Notes under the pieces: generated by a model
The model's database searches: none
The model's input: the letters and a program-made list of their open reading frames with translations, nothing else
What the model was told of the DNA's origin: nothing
Assembly: GCA_025642075.2 (NCBI GenBank)
Contig: JAODUO010000649.1
Span: forward strand, 126,501 to 190,500
Source of the DNA: Ridgeia piscesae
Lineage: Eukaryota > Annelida > Polychaeta > Sabellida > Siboglinidae
Direction: 5' to 3'
DNA: 64,000 nucleotides
In this document: in pieces, positions 1-15,000 of the stretch
Position numbering within the stretch: the first letter of the stretch is position 1
How the letters are laid out: the number at the start of each line of letters is the position of its first letter
Made by a program: the position numbers and the translations under genes

Positions 1-2553
<2,553 letters not shown>

Positions 2554-2610
2554 GGAACTTGTTCCTATAGTTCCCCAGTGGCACCATCAAGAGAATAAGT
2601 GACCACTCAG

Positions 2611-2771
2611 TTTGTTCACTGAAAAGATACCTTTCGGAAGTTTCTAAATATACACGTTCTCCTGTGGAGCTTTCTGTGTCTTCTCGACACCTTCATCAAC
2701 ATTTGACTGCAGTAATGAAAGCTCCATGGAGAACACATTGGATTTGGAAAGATATCTTGAACTTTATTTAC
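2611..2771. mobile_element. inverted-repeat (MITE-like) element, copy A
   Basis: The two ends of this short segment are inverted copies of each other. The left arm (about 2622-2678) carries GTTCTCCTGTGGAGCTTTC. The right arm (about 2715-2771) carries its diverged complement, GAAAGCTCCATGGAGAACAC, and runs on through a TTTGGAAAGATAT stretch to CTTGAACTTTATTT. A second element of the same design lies at 52785-53001. The shape suggests a non-autonomous DNA transposon; the family is not recognised. Confidence 0.6.
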
Positions 2772-2789
2772 AATGCGACTTTAACCGAA

Positions 2790-4879
2790 TGCTGATGACT
2801 TTGTTTATGTTTTTTGAAAGACATCGTCAGTTGGTAGATCACGTATCTGAGATCATAAACGAACATAGACCAATGGACTTTGTCACTCGTGTGGCGATGC
2901 ACTTATGGTGTCTACAATGTTAAAATAGTTATACAAACAGAGACATCACCCAGTTGGCAGAAACCATTAAGCACAATTGCCCCTGGAAGGTAAATTACCT
3001 CCCCCTGTGTGTCCCAGTTACACACATTTCGTTGACACAGCACAGCACCCAGGGTAATTGGGGCTTTCGAAATAGCTGGAATCTGGGCTGAATTGGCTTT
3101 CTAGTTTGAACTGATTCAATTAACCGGAGTTGTGCTAATTAATTCCATTGCTGCTAATGAGCTGATCAAAACGTCTGTGAAGATGTTGTAGAAGTCACCA
3201 GTAGGTATTTGAAAATCGGCGGTAGTGTGGTGCATTCCATGTTAGAGGTTGTGTGGCTTGGTTCGTTTGATGATTGACCTGTGACTATAATAAAGAAACC
3301 CTTCGTAGTGTGTAATTACCCCAGTGACTCAGGCAATTTATTTTGAATAAAGAAACCGTGTAATTTTTTTCCGTGTTTGCGTGCATACTGTCATGTTCAA
3401 CGATTATATTCTTCCTGGTTGTGGGTTGGTATGATGTTGACTGTGTAGGCGATGATGACTAATACCCAACAGGGTAAATACCCTCTGTATTACACACCCA
3501 ACGAACCTGGAGGAACAAAACCATAGTCTAGTTAGATAGAAACCACAAACCGGTTAATGAAAACATAAATTATATAAAGCCGTATTTAAATTCCATGTCA
3601 CACCATCATGAATCTTCATTTAGATTTTGCATGGTTGTGATAAACTATTGTGATAAACTATTATGCTTGTGGATAACATACAACATAATATCCCACTTTT
3701 TCAGTTGATTGCCTGAAGCAATGTAGAGTAAGGAGGCAATGTAGAGTTAAGTAAACATGTGTAATCGGATTGTTGCATTTTCTTTCTGGCTATGCACAGC
3801 AGAATTCTACCACATTCAGTTTGTCATTAGTGCATTGTAGAAAGTTTATTCTACTTTATTCTTCCGTGTCACACACGCGAAGGAAGCTTCAGAACATGGA
3901 TTAAACACCCTGGATGGTTGTTACAACCTACCATAATGACACTGGACAAGTTAAAGATATTATTCATTTAAGTATAAAGTAAACACAGTAAACTGTTTGA
4001 ACTCTGAAGTGAAAACGTGACTTTTCTGTTGAAGAACGTAACATTGTACATGTAAGTTATTTTGTCATGTCTAATAGAAATATTTCAGCATTTTATTTCA
4101 TCTGTGCTTATCATATTCCAAAGAGAAATGTGTATGCGTAGAGTACATAGCTGAACGGCATATATCTGATAGAATTCATACCCCAAGGGTACAGATTCAG
4201 TCGGGGGCATATTCTGTGACAATAGCAACCCCGGCTACCTTACACTGATCACAGGGGCAGCAGTTGGCGTAATCAGAAATGCAGAAGAAATGGTCATTTC
4301 ATATTAGTCACTCTTATGTTTCCTGTCAAGAGTGCTGCGTTCATGAATATGCCAGTGCACACCCAACGCCACCCCATCATACCCCACCCTAAGTGGATGG
4401 GTGCAGCCCCTGTCAGGACAGCCAGCTGTCATCTGTAGAGGGCAGTTGGTTTGGTATTAACTTTATAATGAGTTACCATTCTATTGGGGCTGTCATATGG
4501 AGTTGTCTACCCTTGTTGATTCTGTATTATCAAAAAATTAAAGGAAACATTCAGTTTTACCAGACATACCAGTACTGTAGATATGCTAAAATCAAGAGGG
4601 CTTCATTTAATAAAAAAGGGATTTGTAAAAAACACAGGTGTTTCATAAAAATTAATGTAAGTTGATTAAAATGTTTTTAAATCTTCAAGAACATGTAGCC
4701 AGACGAATTAATTTATGTCTTCGGAGAGAGGTGTAAAACAGTTATTTGTTTGAATGTTACAATTTGAGACGCCTGACGTGTTGATCTGGTTGTAACAGAT
4801 AGGTGTAGCTAGAGACTAGCTTCCGTGCAAGTAGGTAAACAATCAGAGCAAACAACGATTGCAGCCTGACTTTTGACGC
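2790..4879. other. non-coding, no gene recognised
   Basis: I see no supportable gene, RNA or clear repeat here. A short duplicated phrase around AATAAAGAAACC occurs at about 3290 and 3347. Confidence 0.45.
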
Positions 4880-5240
4880 CGCTGCAAGGCCTGTAAATGA
4901 CAGTGTGGTCAGCGGTTGTCGGGGTGTTTCTAAGAATGTTTCTCAGGGGGCACCGGTGTCCCCGCGAAGGGTGACACTGGCCAGGGTGGAAGCCGCAGAC
5001 GCCGTGCTCAGTGAGGCGCGACTGTCTCGCGACCGGTGCCATTGTCATGCGCGCGTGACGCATGCTGCGCGCGTTATACAATGGCCCGACACAGAGAGTT
5101 GCCGCAGTCAGTCACTGCTCCTGTGCAACGACAGATTCCTAAAATACCTCTGTGCCGGGGTGCCTACTGGGGCGCTTAACGAGACAAAGGGTGGGGGTGC
5201 AGATGTTGACGCGAGCCGGTAATCAGATGTTGTCATGTCG
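4880..5240 (+). promoter_or_regulatory. CpG-rich segment, candidate BCL9 promoter or first exon
   Basis: This stretch is much richer in G+C and CpG than its surroundings, with clusters such as CGCGACCGGTGCC and GCGCGCGTGACGC around 5025-5075. It lies 0.7-1 kb upstream of the first BCL9 coding exon in the correct orientation. A promoter or untranslated first exon is inferred from composition and position only; no TATA box or initiator was identified. Confidence 0.35.
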
Positions 5241-5910
5241 GTGCAGTGTTGGTATAGTCGGTATACTCGGTACCGGCGTGTAGGGCAGTAATAATCCACC
5301 GTCTGCCGGTGTGTGGTGCCGGCGGTATGAGTGATAATCCAGTGTGTTTGGCACTGGTGAACGTCCGTCGAGCGGGTTTGGCTGTGTGATGTCGTCAGTG
5401 ACACTGCTGTCACTGACGTTGAGACAGGTGTGTCATCGACGATGACAGTGATCTTATCTGGATGACTTTGAAGGCCACTGATACAGTGGATGCCGTGGTA
5501 GAAGTTGGTGTCCGCCGACAGTTCTGTGAAACACAGTGTCAATCGTCACAGTTTCAAGTTCCCTTGATGACATGTCAAGCCTGTGGATATTTGGAGTAGT
5601 GTCAATAATGAGATGACAGTGGCATGTCAAAATCATTCCAAGAACAGTGCTTGAGTTTTGGAATAATGTCGACTTGATCAGGATTATTTTCACGAAGTCG
5701 TGAACAAATCTCTTCAGCTTGGATGCAGAAATTATGACAGCTGGATTATACCATCGTAGTTAATTGTGCCAACAAAGTGTCATTAATTCATACAGCTGGT
5801 GACACGTCGGAGTAATATAGTGACGCGTTAGTGTCGATGTCAACGCGTCATGTGTTCATCCTAGAGCATGTGTTCGTGTATCGATTGTCTATCGACGGTT
5901 CACAGAGAGG

Positions 5911-6004
5911 ATGGACGCCACAGGTGGCAGCACCAGCAAACGTGCCCGGAAGAAGGTTGCCACTAACAATGGAGAGTTTGTTGCTAAGCGACGCATATCA
6001 CATG
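5911..6004 (+). CDS. BCL9: BCL9 exon 1 (start codon, basic N-terminus)
   Basis: ATG at 5911 follows AGAGG and opens a 31-codon frame containing the basic cluster KRARKK, a plausible nuclear localisation signal. It ends at CATG|GTAGGT in phase 1, which fits the phase-1 acceptor at 16605 and gives the junction HGQNGE. BCL9 N-termini are poorly conserved, so assignment rests on phase, strand and position. Confidence 0.6.
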
Positions 6005-9000
6005 GTAGGTTTCTGTACCAGCCGGATCTGTACTTAAGTCGACCTATTTATCAACTTAAAATGTATGTTTTGATAGATTGGCGACATGCAGTGTCACAGG
6101 CAATGCACCATGGGCCCGTTTTAGGTTTTTTTTCTTTAATCTGCCCACATAAATCTGTTGTACTACTATGTTTTGACATGGAAAACTGACAGTTGACTAA
6201 ACATTGCTTCCTCCCTGAGATCCTATGCACCATTCTGGGTGAACTGATTATAAATGCAGAAAAATTGGGTGGTATGTCAATTTTTTTATTTTTAAACATC
6301 AATGTCAGAAGTAACTATTCTGTACTTCCTTAGTGTGCATGGCCAGTTGCTGTATTAAAATAAATCTGCTAATTTTTCTTTTATTGAACATTCTGGGACC
6401 ATGGTAGGAGTAAATCTCATTTCAAATTAGACATCTTACAGTGGTATTTCTCTATTTTATTTTATTTCAACTGCATGTTTGGTAAAGTTGTTGTATGGTG
6501 AACATTGTTTCGAAGCATTTCAGTGCTTTCAAATTACAATTTTGAATCTTCTTTATTTCCACATCCGATTCTGAGTAGAGCTATGGGCTGGCTGTTTCAA
6601 TGTACATGTAATTGGGTATTAACTGTGTCAGTTTGAATGAGCCAGTGGCCTTGTCCTCACCGCATACACATGGCTGTACGAAGTGTTGATTCAGTCGGCC
6701 GCAGGGAGTCAAGGGTTAACGCTAGGCAAGCGTAACACATTGGAATGCAAATTGGACGAATTGTACAACCACTCCTGTTTGTACGTCTGCTCATACCATC
6801 TATTAAACACGGCTTACTGAACATTAAAATTCATTAGCGTCTGTCACGTTCATAATAAACAAATTATTCAATATCTCACGTGTAGAGTTGACCCGACCTC
6901 CCTGGCTGCTGTCGTTACCTGGCAGGTGTCACCGCGCCACAGTCACACCAGCACAGTTGACTGATTCGAAGCACCTGCCATTATCTGGTTGTCATAAAAC
7001 AGTGTTACCCGGTCGTTAAGAGACTCTTGTCTCATTATATGGGCAGTTTACCTTGCTCCTGTTCCAGTGCTGGGGCTGCTTTACGACGGAGCTAACCATG
7101 CCGGCCCAGTGTCTGCCCTGACGCTGTTATTACTGCTCCGCCATTCATGAAAATTACTTCTGAAAAGACGCCCCGACAGTCCCTCTGTGATGATGTATAG
7201 GTGACAATTTTGTATGGGCTTGTTACCTGAGAAAAATTGATGGCCGTCAGACGGACGTCAAAGAGCTCTAGTTGTAGTTTGCGGTAGAATGCTCATCTTC
7301 ATTTAACAGTGTAATTTTTTTGTTATTTTATAAGACATGCAGTTATAATATAAAACAAACAAACTGTTCTATCAGTAATGTTTTGTTCAGTTTTGAGATT
7401 GTGAAAAAAATGGGAGTTATACTCCTGATAGTATTTCTACATGGGTTGTTTCTGTCTTCTATGTTCTTGATTGTCAGGCAGCCACGAGGCAGGCATTGAT
7501 ATAGGTGCTTGATTTGTTTCTTCCATCACAGATCTTGTTTTGTTGTTCAAGTGTTGACTCCACTCTTTACCTTCCACCCTTCTTTCTTGCTGTGTTTCTT
7601 GTGTCTGTTTATAAATACTGGGGGGGGGGGTAGTCACAAATATTGTTAAACAATTTTTTTAAATTAAGCAAACTTTTGGGGGCATGGTGTGGGGGGAGGG
7701 GGTAGATGGGTAGATGAATGTTTGTAGCTGAACAATTCAGACAAAAAATATAAGTTCACTGGTCATGGAATAATTAAAAAAAATTCCCGTAATTTATTCT
7801 TTGGAATTATTTAAATTAAAAATGTTGGGCAAATATTTGCTTAGCTTGCCTAAATTATTACCAGCATCTGTCAGGTAGGCACTCCCCTTGGAATTAAGCA
7901 CAAGTGGAATAAATATAGTTAAGCCGTTTAAATAAAAGGTTACTGAACCTAAAGAATGGTAGAGAGAGCATTATTTTAAGTCACCCAATATGAACTCTCC
8001 GTACACATGCCACCCGTACACATGCCACCGTAAGTGGCGTGTGTCAGAACATTCCTGTGTGCCACTGTGTTTACGCCAGGAACAGATGTGGCAGCAACTT
8101 TGTCGATTTCTAGAAATGCGATGATACCGCATCCATCGCAGCTGGCTAAAATCAGAAAATATTTTGTTGGCAAAAACTGGCGCCATCTGGTGTTTGTGAT
8201 GGTCGAGAACAGCTGTCATAACATGGCACTATCAGAACAGATTATTTTTACGGTGAAAGGTTCCGACTCCCACATTGCCCAGTGCTGATATGCCCGTGTG
8301 GTGGGATTGTTCTTGTGTAGATCACATGTAATCTTGGATTCTTTCAACAATGTGTGGTCATAGGAGTTATTCTGTTAAACTAGGGACTAGTGTTCTTATG
8401 AGCTCATAAGTTTCGCTCTTTAAATTCAATTTCCCTCCTTAGTTGTGGGTGCAGTTGTACAATGAATATTTTCACCACGTGTAAGCAAAGACACCTTCGC
8501 CGGTGTGTTATGGAAATAGTGTTCTTTGTCATGTAGCTGCAGATTTTTGCATTTTTTAAAGATGCTCCTTAAATTGTTTTTTAATGACAGATTTTCCACA
8601 CAAGCTCACTGTTCTAGTGAAACAGTCCCTCGGTCCTCACAGGCATGTTCTCCCCTTTGATCACTTGTGGGGGGGCACATCACTTAATTGTGTATCATGT
8701 AATTGTTTACCCTGCATTTCAAAATATCCTTAAAGGGAACGTGCCTCCTGTTTTTATTGTACAATAATGTTTTACAATATAAATTAAATATGTTGTATTG
8801 TACCGACAGCACAAATATGTTTTAAAGAATATGTTTCAAACATTGCATGATTAAATTAAAAAGTTGGTTCTGCTTTGCTAAACTGTATTTCGTTTTTAGT
8901 ACCTTATAATATATGTAATTTATACTGTATAATGTAACTGCATAATAAAAAAATGAAAATAGGAGGTGCACTCCCATTAACACACATCTTTGTTTTTGAC

Positions 9001-12000
9001 ATCTCCTACTGCCATATTTTGTTTCCATGAGGTGCCAATCTCTCCTCACTTGCTCTCTGTACGTCATCTTCTGCCATCTCAGAGAGTCAGTTTTCTACTA
9101 ACCACTTTCATTTTAAGGCATTTCTCTATTCCGATCTCAGCTTGGATGCGTCATATATTCAGGCATGTCGTTGTGCATTAGGTCAGTACCTGCCACTGAC
9201 CATTGTATGTAGTTCCATTGTGCTCAAACAAAGAAGACTGTTTCTACTGAGATCCGGTTGTCCAACTATTCATCCTATGTATTTGTTGACTGGTCTAAAC
9301 AGGCCACAACAGACACATTTGTATGAACGCCAATAACATACCGGTAGCCTCCGTTTCTGACACAGTTACACAGAGCCGAGCATTGAGTGTTTGCCAGAAA
9401 TAATCCACTAATGTCTTGGGGGGGCATGAAAATCCCTGCCTCCGTCCCAGTGTCATATTGCATCAGAGGACCGCTTACTGGTAACATTCCGACCTGATAA
9501 TGTTTCTTCTGCTCCCGGGCAGCTTCCGAGTCCATCGCTTTAATCCAGCGACACTTAGGAATAGGTATCAAAATAGCGGGTTATCCCCAATTTAGCTCAC
9601 AGGCTAGACGCCGTGCAGTGAAAAACCACCGCCAACTTGTGTGTGATATTACGTGTAGAGATGTGATAGAGGATGGTTTCCTGGAAGACTGGTCCGTCCC
9701 AAGTACTGGGCCAGGCTTTCTAGATGATTGTGTTTTCATCGGAGTAGGTCAGACTGACGCCCAGGCCGGGGATGTGAGAATGGTTATCTTTGAAATCACC
9801 ACCCAGCTTCACTTTGTTATTATTGCCAAGGGATGTTGTCTGATGCTGGCGTTCGTTGGACACATTATGTTGTTTGGGGATGTATTCCTGGTTAGACGGG
9901 ACTGTGGGCACTTTGGGAAGTATATAGTGCCACCTACAGTGCAGTTGATGTAGTGGTGATAAAAGGGGACAGACCGCTACGATCTTGGTGAGTTTAGAGG
10001 TAGCAAAGTGTATACAGCTCACACACACTGTGAAATCGTATTTGTGTACTTTGGATTTGCACAAGCCCTGGCAGTAAAAACTAGGTTTTATGAGGCCTAA
10101 AAATCACTTGTGATGCATGCTGGCTTTGTTTTGGGGTAAGACTTTAGAGACAAGTAATGACCCATGTGAGTTTTTATTGGGTAGGAAATCACAAATGACT
10201 CAGTCAGGCTTTGTGTTGAACACAGCATCGTATTACACAATCTTATGGGCACATAAACCCAGTTTTGCTCTTTAGATTTAGTTCGCTCCTTAAAATGATC
10301 TTATATACTGAACACTGTTGACACCAGGGACAGTCTACTAATGTTGTTAACTGTTAAGAGCTCCTAAACCAGATTTTGCACTTTATAATAAATTTTGATC
10401 CTTAGCAGTGATCTTGAACACCTGAAAACTGTCGACACCGTGACGCGCCAGCGGGACATTGTCACTGGTGTGTCATGGAAATAGTGTCCTCTATAATATG
10501 GCACTGGATATTTGCATTTTGAGTAAATTAATTAAATATATCAACAGGTTTTGTTTAATGATCCATTTTCATTAAGAGCGTTTTATCTTAGTGAAACAGA
10601 TCTCTGGACGTGCCTCTCTTGTTGGTGTTTTGTTTTTGCATTTTCAAAAACTCCTTGAATTTTATTGTAGATTCTCTTTAATGGTTGATTTTCTTATGTG
10701 CTTTTTTCTTAGCCACTCATAATTAGATCAGGTATCAGGGCCAGGAAATGACAGACCACTTACATGCAGGTTTTATATTAGGCCACAACGTACTTTTGCT
10801 GGATATATATGGACTGGAAGTCACAAGTTACTCAAAATGTAAGCTTTCTGTGGGACCAGATGACAGATGTTGACATCGAAATGGGATGCAGCAATAGTGT
10901 ACTGATGACTTTGTGTCAGGTCAAAACTGGTGTCATTGAACTCTTATGTTCTGACATGATCTCATACTGATTCACATGACATACTCTCGCTATAGAGTGT
11001 TTTACACATTTTTTGCTGGTCAACTGTTGTAAGTAGTTCACGTAAAACAACTTGTATGATAGATAGTTTGCACAAATTTGATGGACTAAGAGATTTACCA
11101 CAAACTAAGAATTAGTTCAAGTTTTTGTTAAGACGTTAATCAAACATTATGGCGCATGATTAGTGCCCTTGCAAGTATTCTATAAGCAGGGACCTGTAGT
11201 AACTAAGGAGAAGACAAATATGGGATGTGACACCACTGATATATACTGCCCTGCCCAGCAGGTCAGAGGTCAAAGAATTTTATCCTAACCGCAAACAAAG
11301 CTATCTTGGACCTAGTCATTACGTTCATTCAGTCTGGGTTATGGAGGGTTGCTTGAGACGTGATGAACGGGTGCTCGAGACGTGTTGACCTGGCAGGGCG
11401 CTTGTCCTTATATGGGTGAGTGTGTCAGTGCCAGGCAGGTGTGTTATCAACTGTGTTATCAGGACACGCACTTGTTCCAGAGAGGTTGGCCTGAGTAACT
11501 GACAATTAATTAACTTATTCCATTCATAGTGTATATTAGTCATGCGTGCATGCCTGGTCTTTTGTCCAGCTCTGAGGACTCGCGTTGAATAGACGCAGAC
11601 CATGTCAGACTGCAAAAAGTCTTAAAAAGCCAGTGGAAAAAGAAACAAGTTTCTTGTCCCTTCCATTTTCGTGACAGCCTCCGTTTTCGTGACAGCCTCC
11701 TTTTTGTTATGTGCTGTTAAAAAGTTCAAACATTTTGGTTCCTTGAAAAAATTTGGTCAGAATTTCATCTTTGAATAATAGGACAAAATCTGTGTTAAAT
11801 AGTTCATGATGAGGTACCCTGTTGCTGTTTTCACGCAACCTGGACGAGAACCATATCTTGTAATACACCATTAACCAGACCTGCATGTTAGTTACTACAG
11901 AAAATATAAATGAACAAGCCAGGCTTAAACATTTATGTCAGGGGATACTTTTTGTCATTTATTTTATCAACTGGTTGTGATTGTGTAGTTTCCCCATACT

Positions 12001-15000
12001 TTTAGTATCTAGTTCTTAGACATGTTGGGTGCTGTTTGTTATACCGACATCATCCGTTTACAAACATCCACACACATTCAGGGAACTTAAGATAGGATAA
12101 TGGGTATATCTGGGTCAGTGTTGGGTTAATATCATAGGTGGGAAACGACTGAAGGAGTTTTATATATTTTTCCATGGGGGAACATTTTAGGGAATATTCA
12201 CGACCAGTGCAGGACCCTAAGCTGTGTGTGCAACAGTCAGTTTGGGTCGAAGTCTTGCCACGTCGAGTGCTTTCGTTGATCATCAAACTTGTTGGCAGTG
12301 CTGCCATAAGCCAGGCGTGTTTATTTATCATACAAGGAAATATTAATGGATTACGTCCATGTGCCAAGGACCAACAGACACCGTACACTATTCTTACATC
12401 GCTCGCATTCCTCCTGTGATTGTATTTGAGCCCGGCGAAGTGAGCCGCTTCATTCCAACTGTTGCAGTGCAGTGCGTAAGATGAACATCTCGGAAATGTT
12501 ATGACGCGACTTGGTTACCCGTGGCAATGAATGAGGCGGAGACAGTCTATTCAGCCGTGTCACTTATAGCTTACACCACTTCCTATGAACTGTGCGTAAG
12601 AAGTGCACCCTAAGACCACTGTGTAGTCATCGCGAGAACTGTGTGTCCTGGGTCACTAGATCTGTTGACTTATTACGATTTGTCAGTACTTGACGGCTGG
12701 CTGTAGGTGTGGTGTAGATGACTGGAGTGATACACCATTGTTGTTGAATACTCCAAGGCTGAGGGGAATAATTACCCCCATGATTGGCTGCATTGTATCC
12801 ACCAAGCACCCCAGTGTACGGGTTGTTGCCTGGGGGAAAAAAGGGGTGAGCTCCGTATAAATGATACTGTTTGGAGGAAGATGTAGGGCAGGGTGATGAT
12901 TATCTGTTAAAACGAAAAGTAGCAAGCATCTAAAAGGCTATGAAGAGCAACTAATGTGGATCGACAACATACGAGGCAAGGACATTAGTAGAGTTTGTTT
13001 ACGTATTAAATTGATATATTTGTCAAACCTATGATATGGTATGCATACTCTGTCACAGATCTGACATGAAGTAATCTCATGTTTATTATCTCACAGTTGG
13101 TCATAAATACATGCAGTCAATCATAAACTATAACATATCAGTGCAGACAATGGTGAAGCAGAATTCATTATTAGCAACAGAATAGGCTTATTGTATAGCT
13201 GGCCAATGCTTTGTGGATTTTAACTATTTCTTTTTGCACAGAACAACAAATGATTGGAACAGTTAATGTAAATGCGGTCAATTTGAATATGTTTAAAACA
13301 TGCTAGACAGGTAATACACCTAGATAGTCCCTTGCAGCGTTTTGCAATAAATGAAATACATTGTCATTGTGTCATTCCAAACTGATTTCTCTCCTCAATG
13401 CTACAATAAAATCTATGGCATTGCCTACGTGCTTTGTTCGTAGTTCATCTGCAGTTTGCGGCCCTGACTTGCAATCTTAGTAAACATGAAACGATGCTTA
13501 GAGAAGCAACTTTTTAGCATGTCACCATTTCTTTATACACATGGATGTCACTTGCTGCCTGTAGTTAGTGAGACCGGACGACTCTATTCACTACGCAGTT
13601 GCAGCGTTGCTGTGTCGGAACAGAGAGATCCTGTGGAATTATGTCACATGGTCAGATGTGGTTACTTAGTTGCAATGTAGCGTGGAGTGAGTCTGGCCCC
13701 AGCGTCACCATATCACAGCGGCTGGTGACACTCTCGTAACACTATCCTGGTGCTCTCCGTTGAAAGAATGTCCACGGTGCACCAGCGGCGCCATATTTCT
13801 GTGAAAGCCAAGTCAGGCAAGACCATGTCTCTTTGTGTAGTCTCACGATCATTCAGCGGCGAGCGCCTTGTTAAAACATCAATGTACAACACTGGACAAT
13901 GGCAGTGTCTGCACATTTTTACTGCCACCAAGTAGGCCAGCTCTCTCACTAACTGTCTGCTCAGTTAGGACACTGGCCTGTCAGTCAGGACACCTGTCAG
14001 TCAATTAGGACAGCTGTCAGTAAAGTAGGACACTAATCAGTCAGACTGGATACTCATTTTCCAGTCAGAACAGCAATCTGTCAGTCAGGACACCTGTCAG
14101 TCACTTAGGACACCTGTCAGTCAATTGGGATACCCGTTAGTCAGCCAGGACATGGACCTGTAAATCAAGACACCTATAAGGTAGAATTAGAATACCTGTC
14201 AGTAACATAGGATGTGTTTGTTTCAGATAATTTCTTCTGTTATTTACGACACCGACACATCAATCAAAATGCTTGTCTGTCAGATGGGAAACAGGTCTGT
14301 CAGTTGAAATAGGACACATGCCCAGTGATTAAGTCACACAGGACAGCTAGCTGACAAGTCCTCTCTGATGTAGGAGACATATTTGTTGGAACAATATTTT
14401 GAGTAGGACACCAGTCTGTCAGGTAGGACACCTGTCTGTCGGGTAGGACACCTGTCTGTCAGGAAGGACACATGCCTGTCAGGTAGGACACCTGCCTGTC
14501 ATGTAGGACACCTGCCTGTCAGGTAGGACACCTGCCTGTCAGGTAGATTACCTGTATGTCAGTTAGGACACATGTCTGTCAGATACCATTATGACACATA
14601 GAAATAAATATACTGTATACTTTATTGCCATGATCGATATAAAATATGTGTCAATTTTTAGTTTTATGTGGTGTTGAAACATACTGTCATATCAAACATA
14701 ATATAATTATCATGAATATGCAATAATACAAAGTACAGTAAAACAAATATAATAAAAGTGATAAAGCTAAAATGAACACATAGAATAAAACACACTTAGC
14801 CAAATTAACTGTTTGACAGACGCCTGTCTGTCAAACCGAATAGCTGTGTATCAGGTTTGACTGCCGTCTTTACGTTAGAACGCTGTCTGTCAGGTAGTGT
14901 ACTGTAAGAGGTAGGATACAAAGCGTTGAAATAAGACACCTGTCTGTCAAATACAAACAAGATTTATCGTCAGTGAAGTGCGCTGGCCTGACATAATGCC

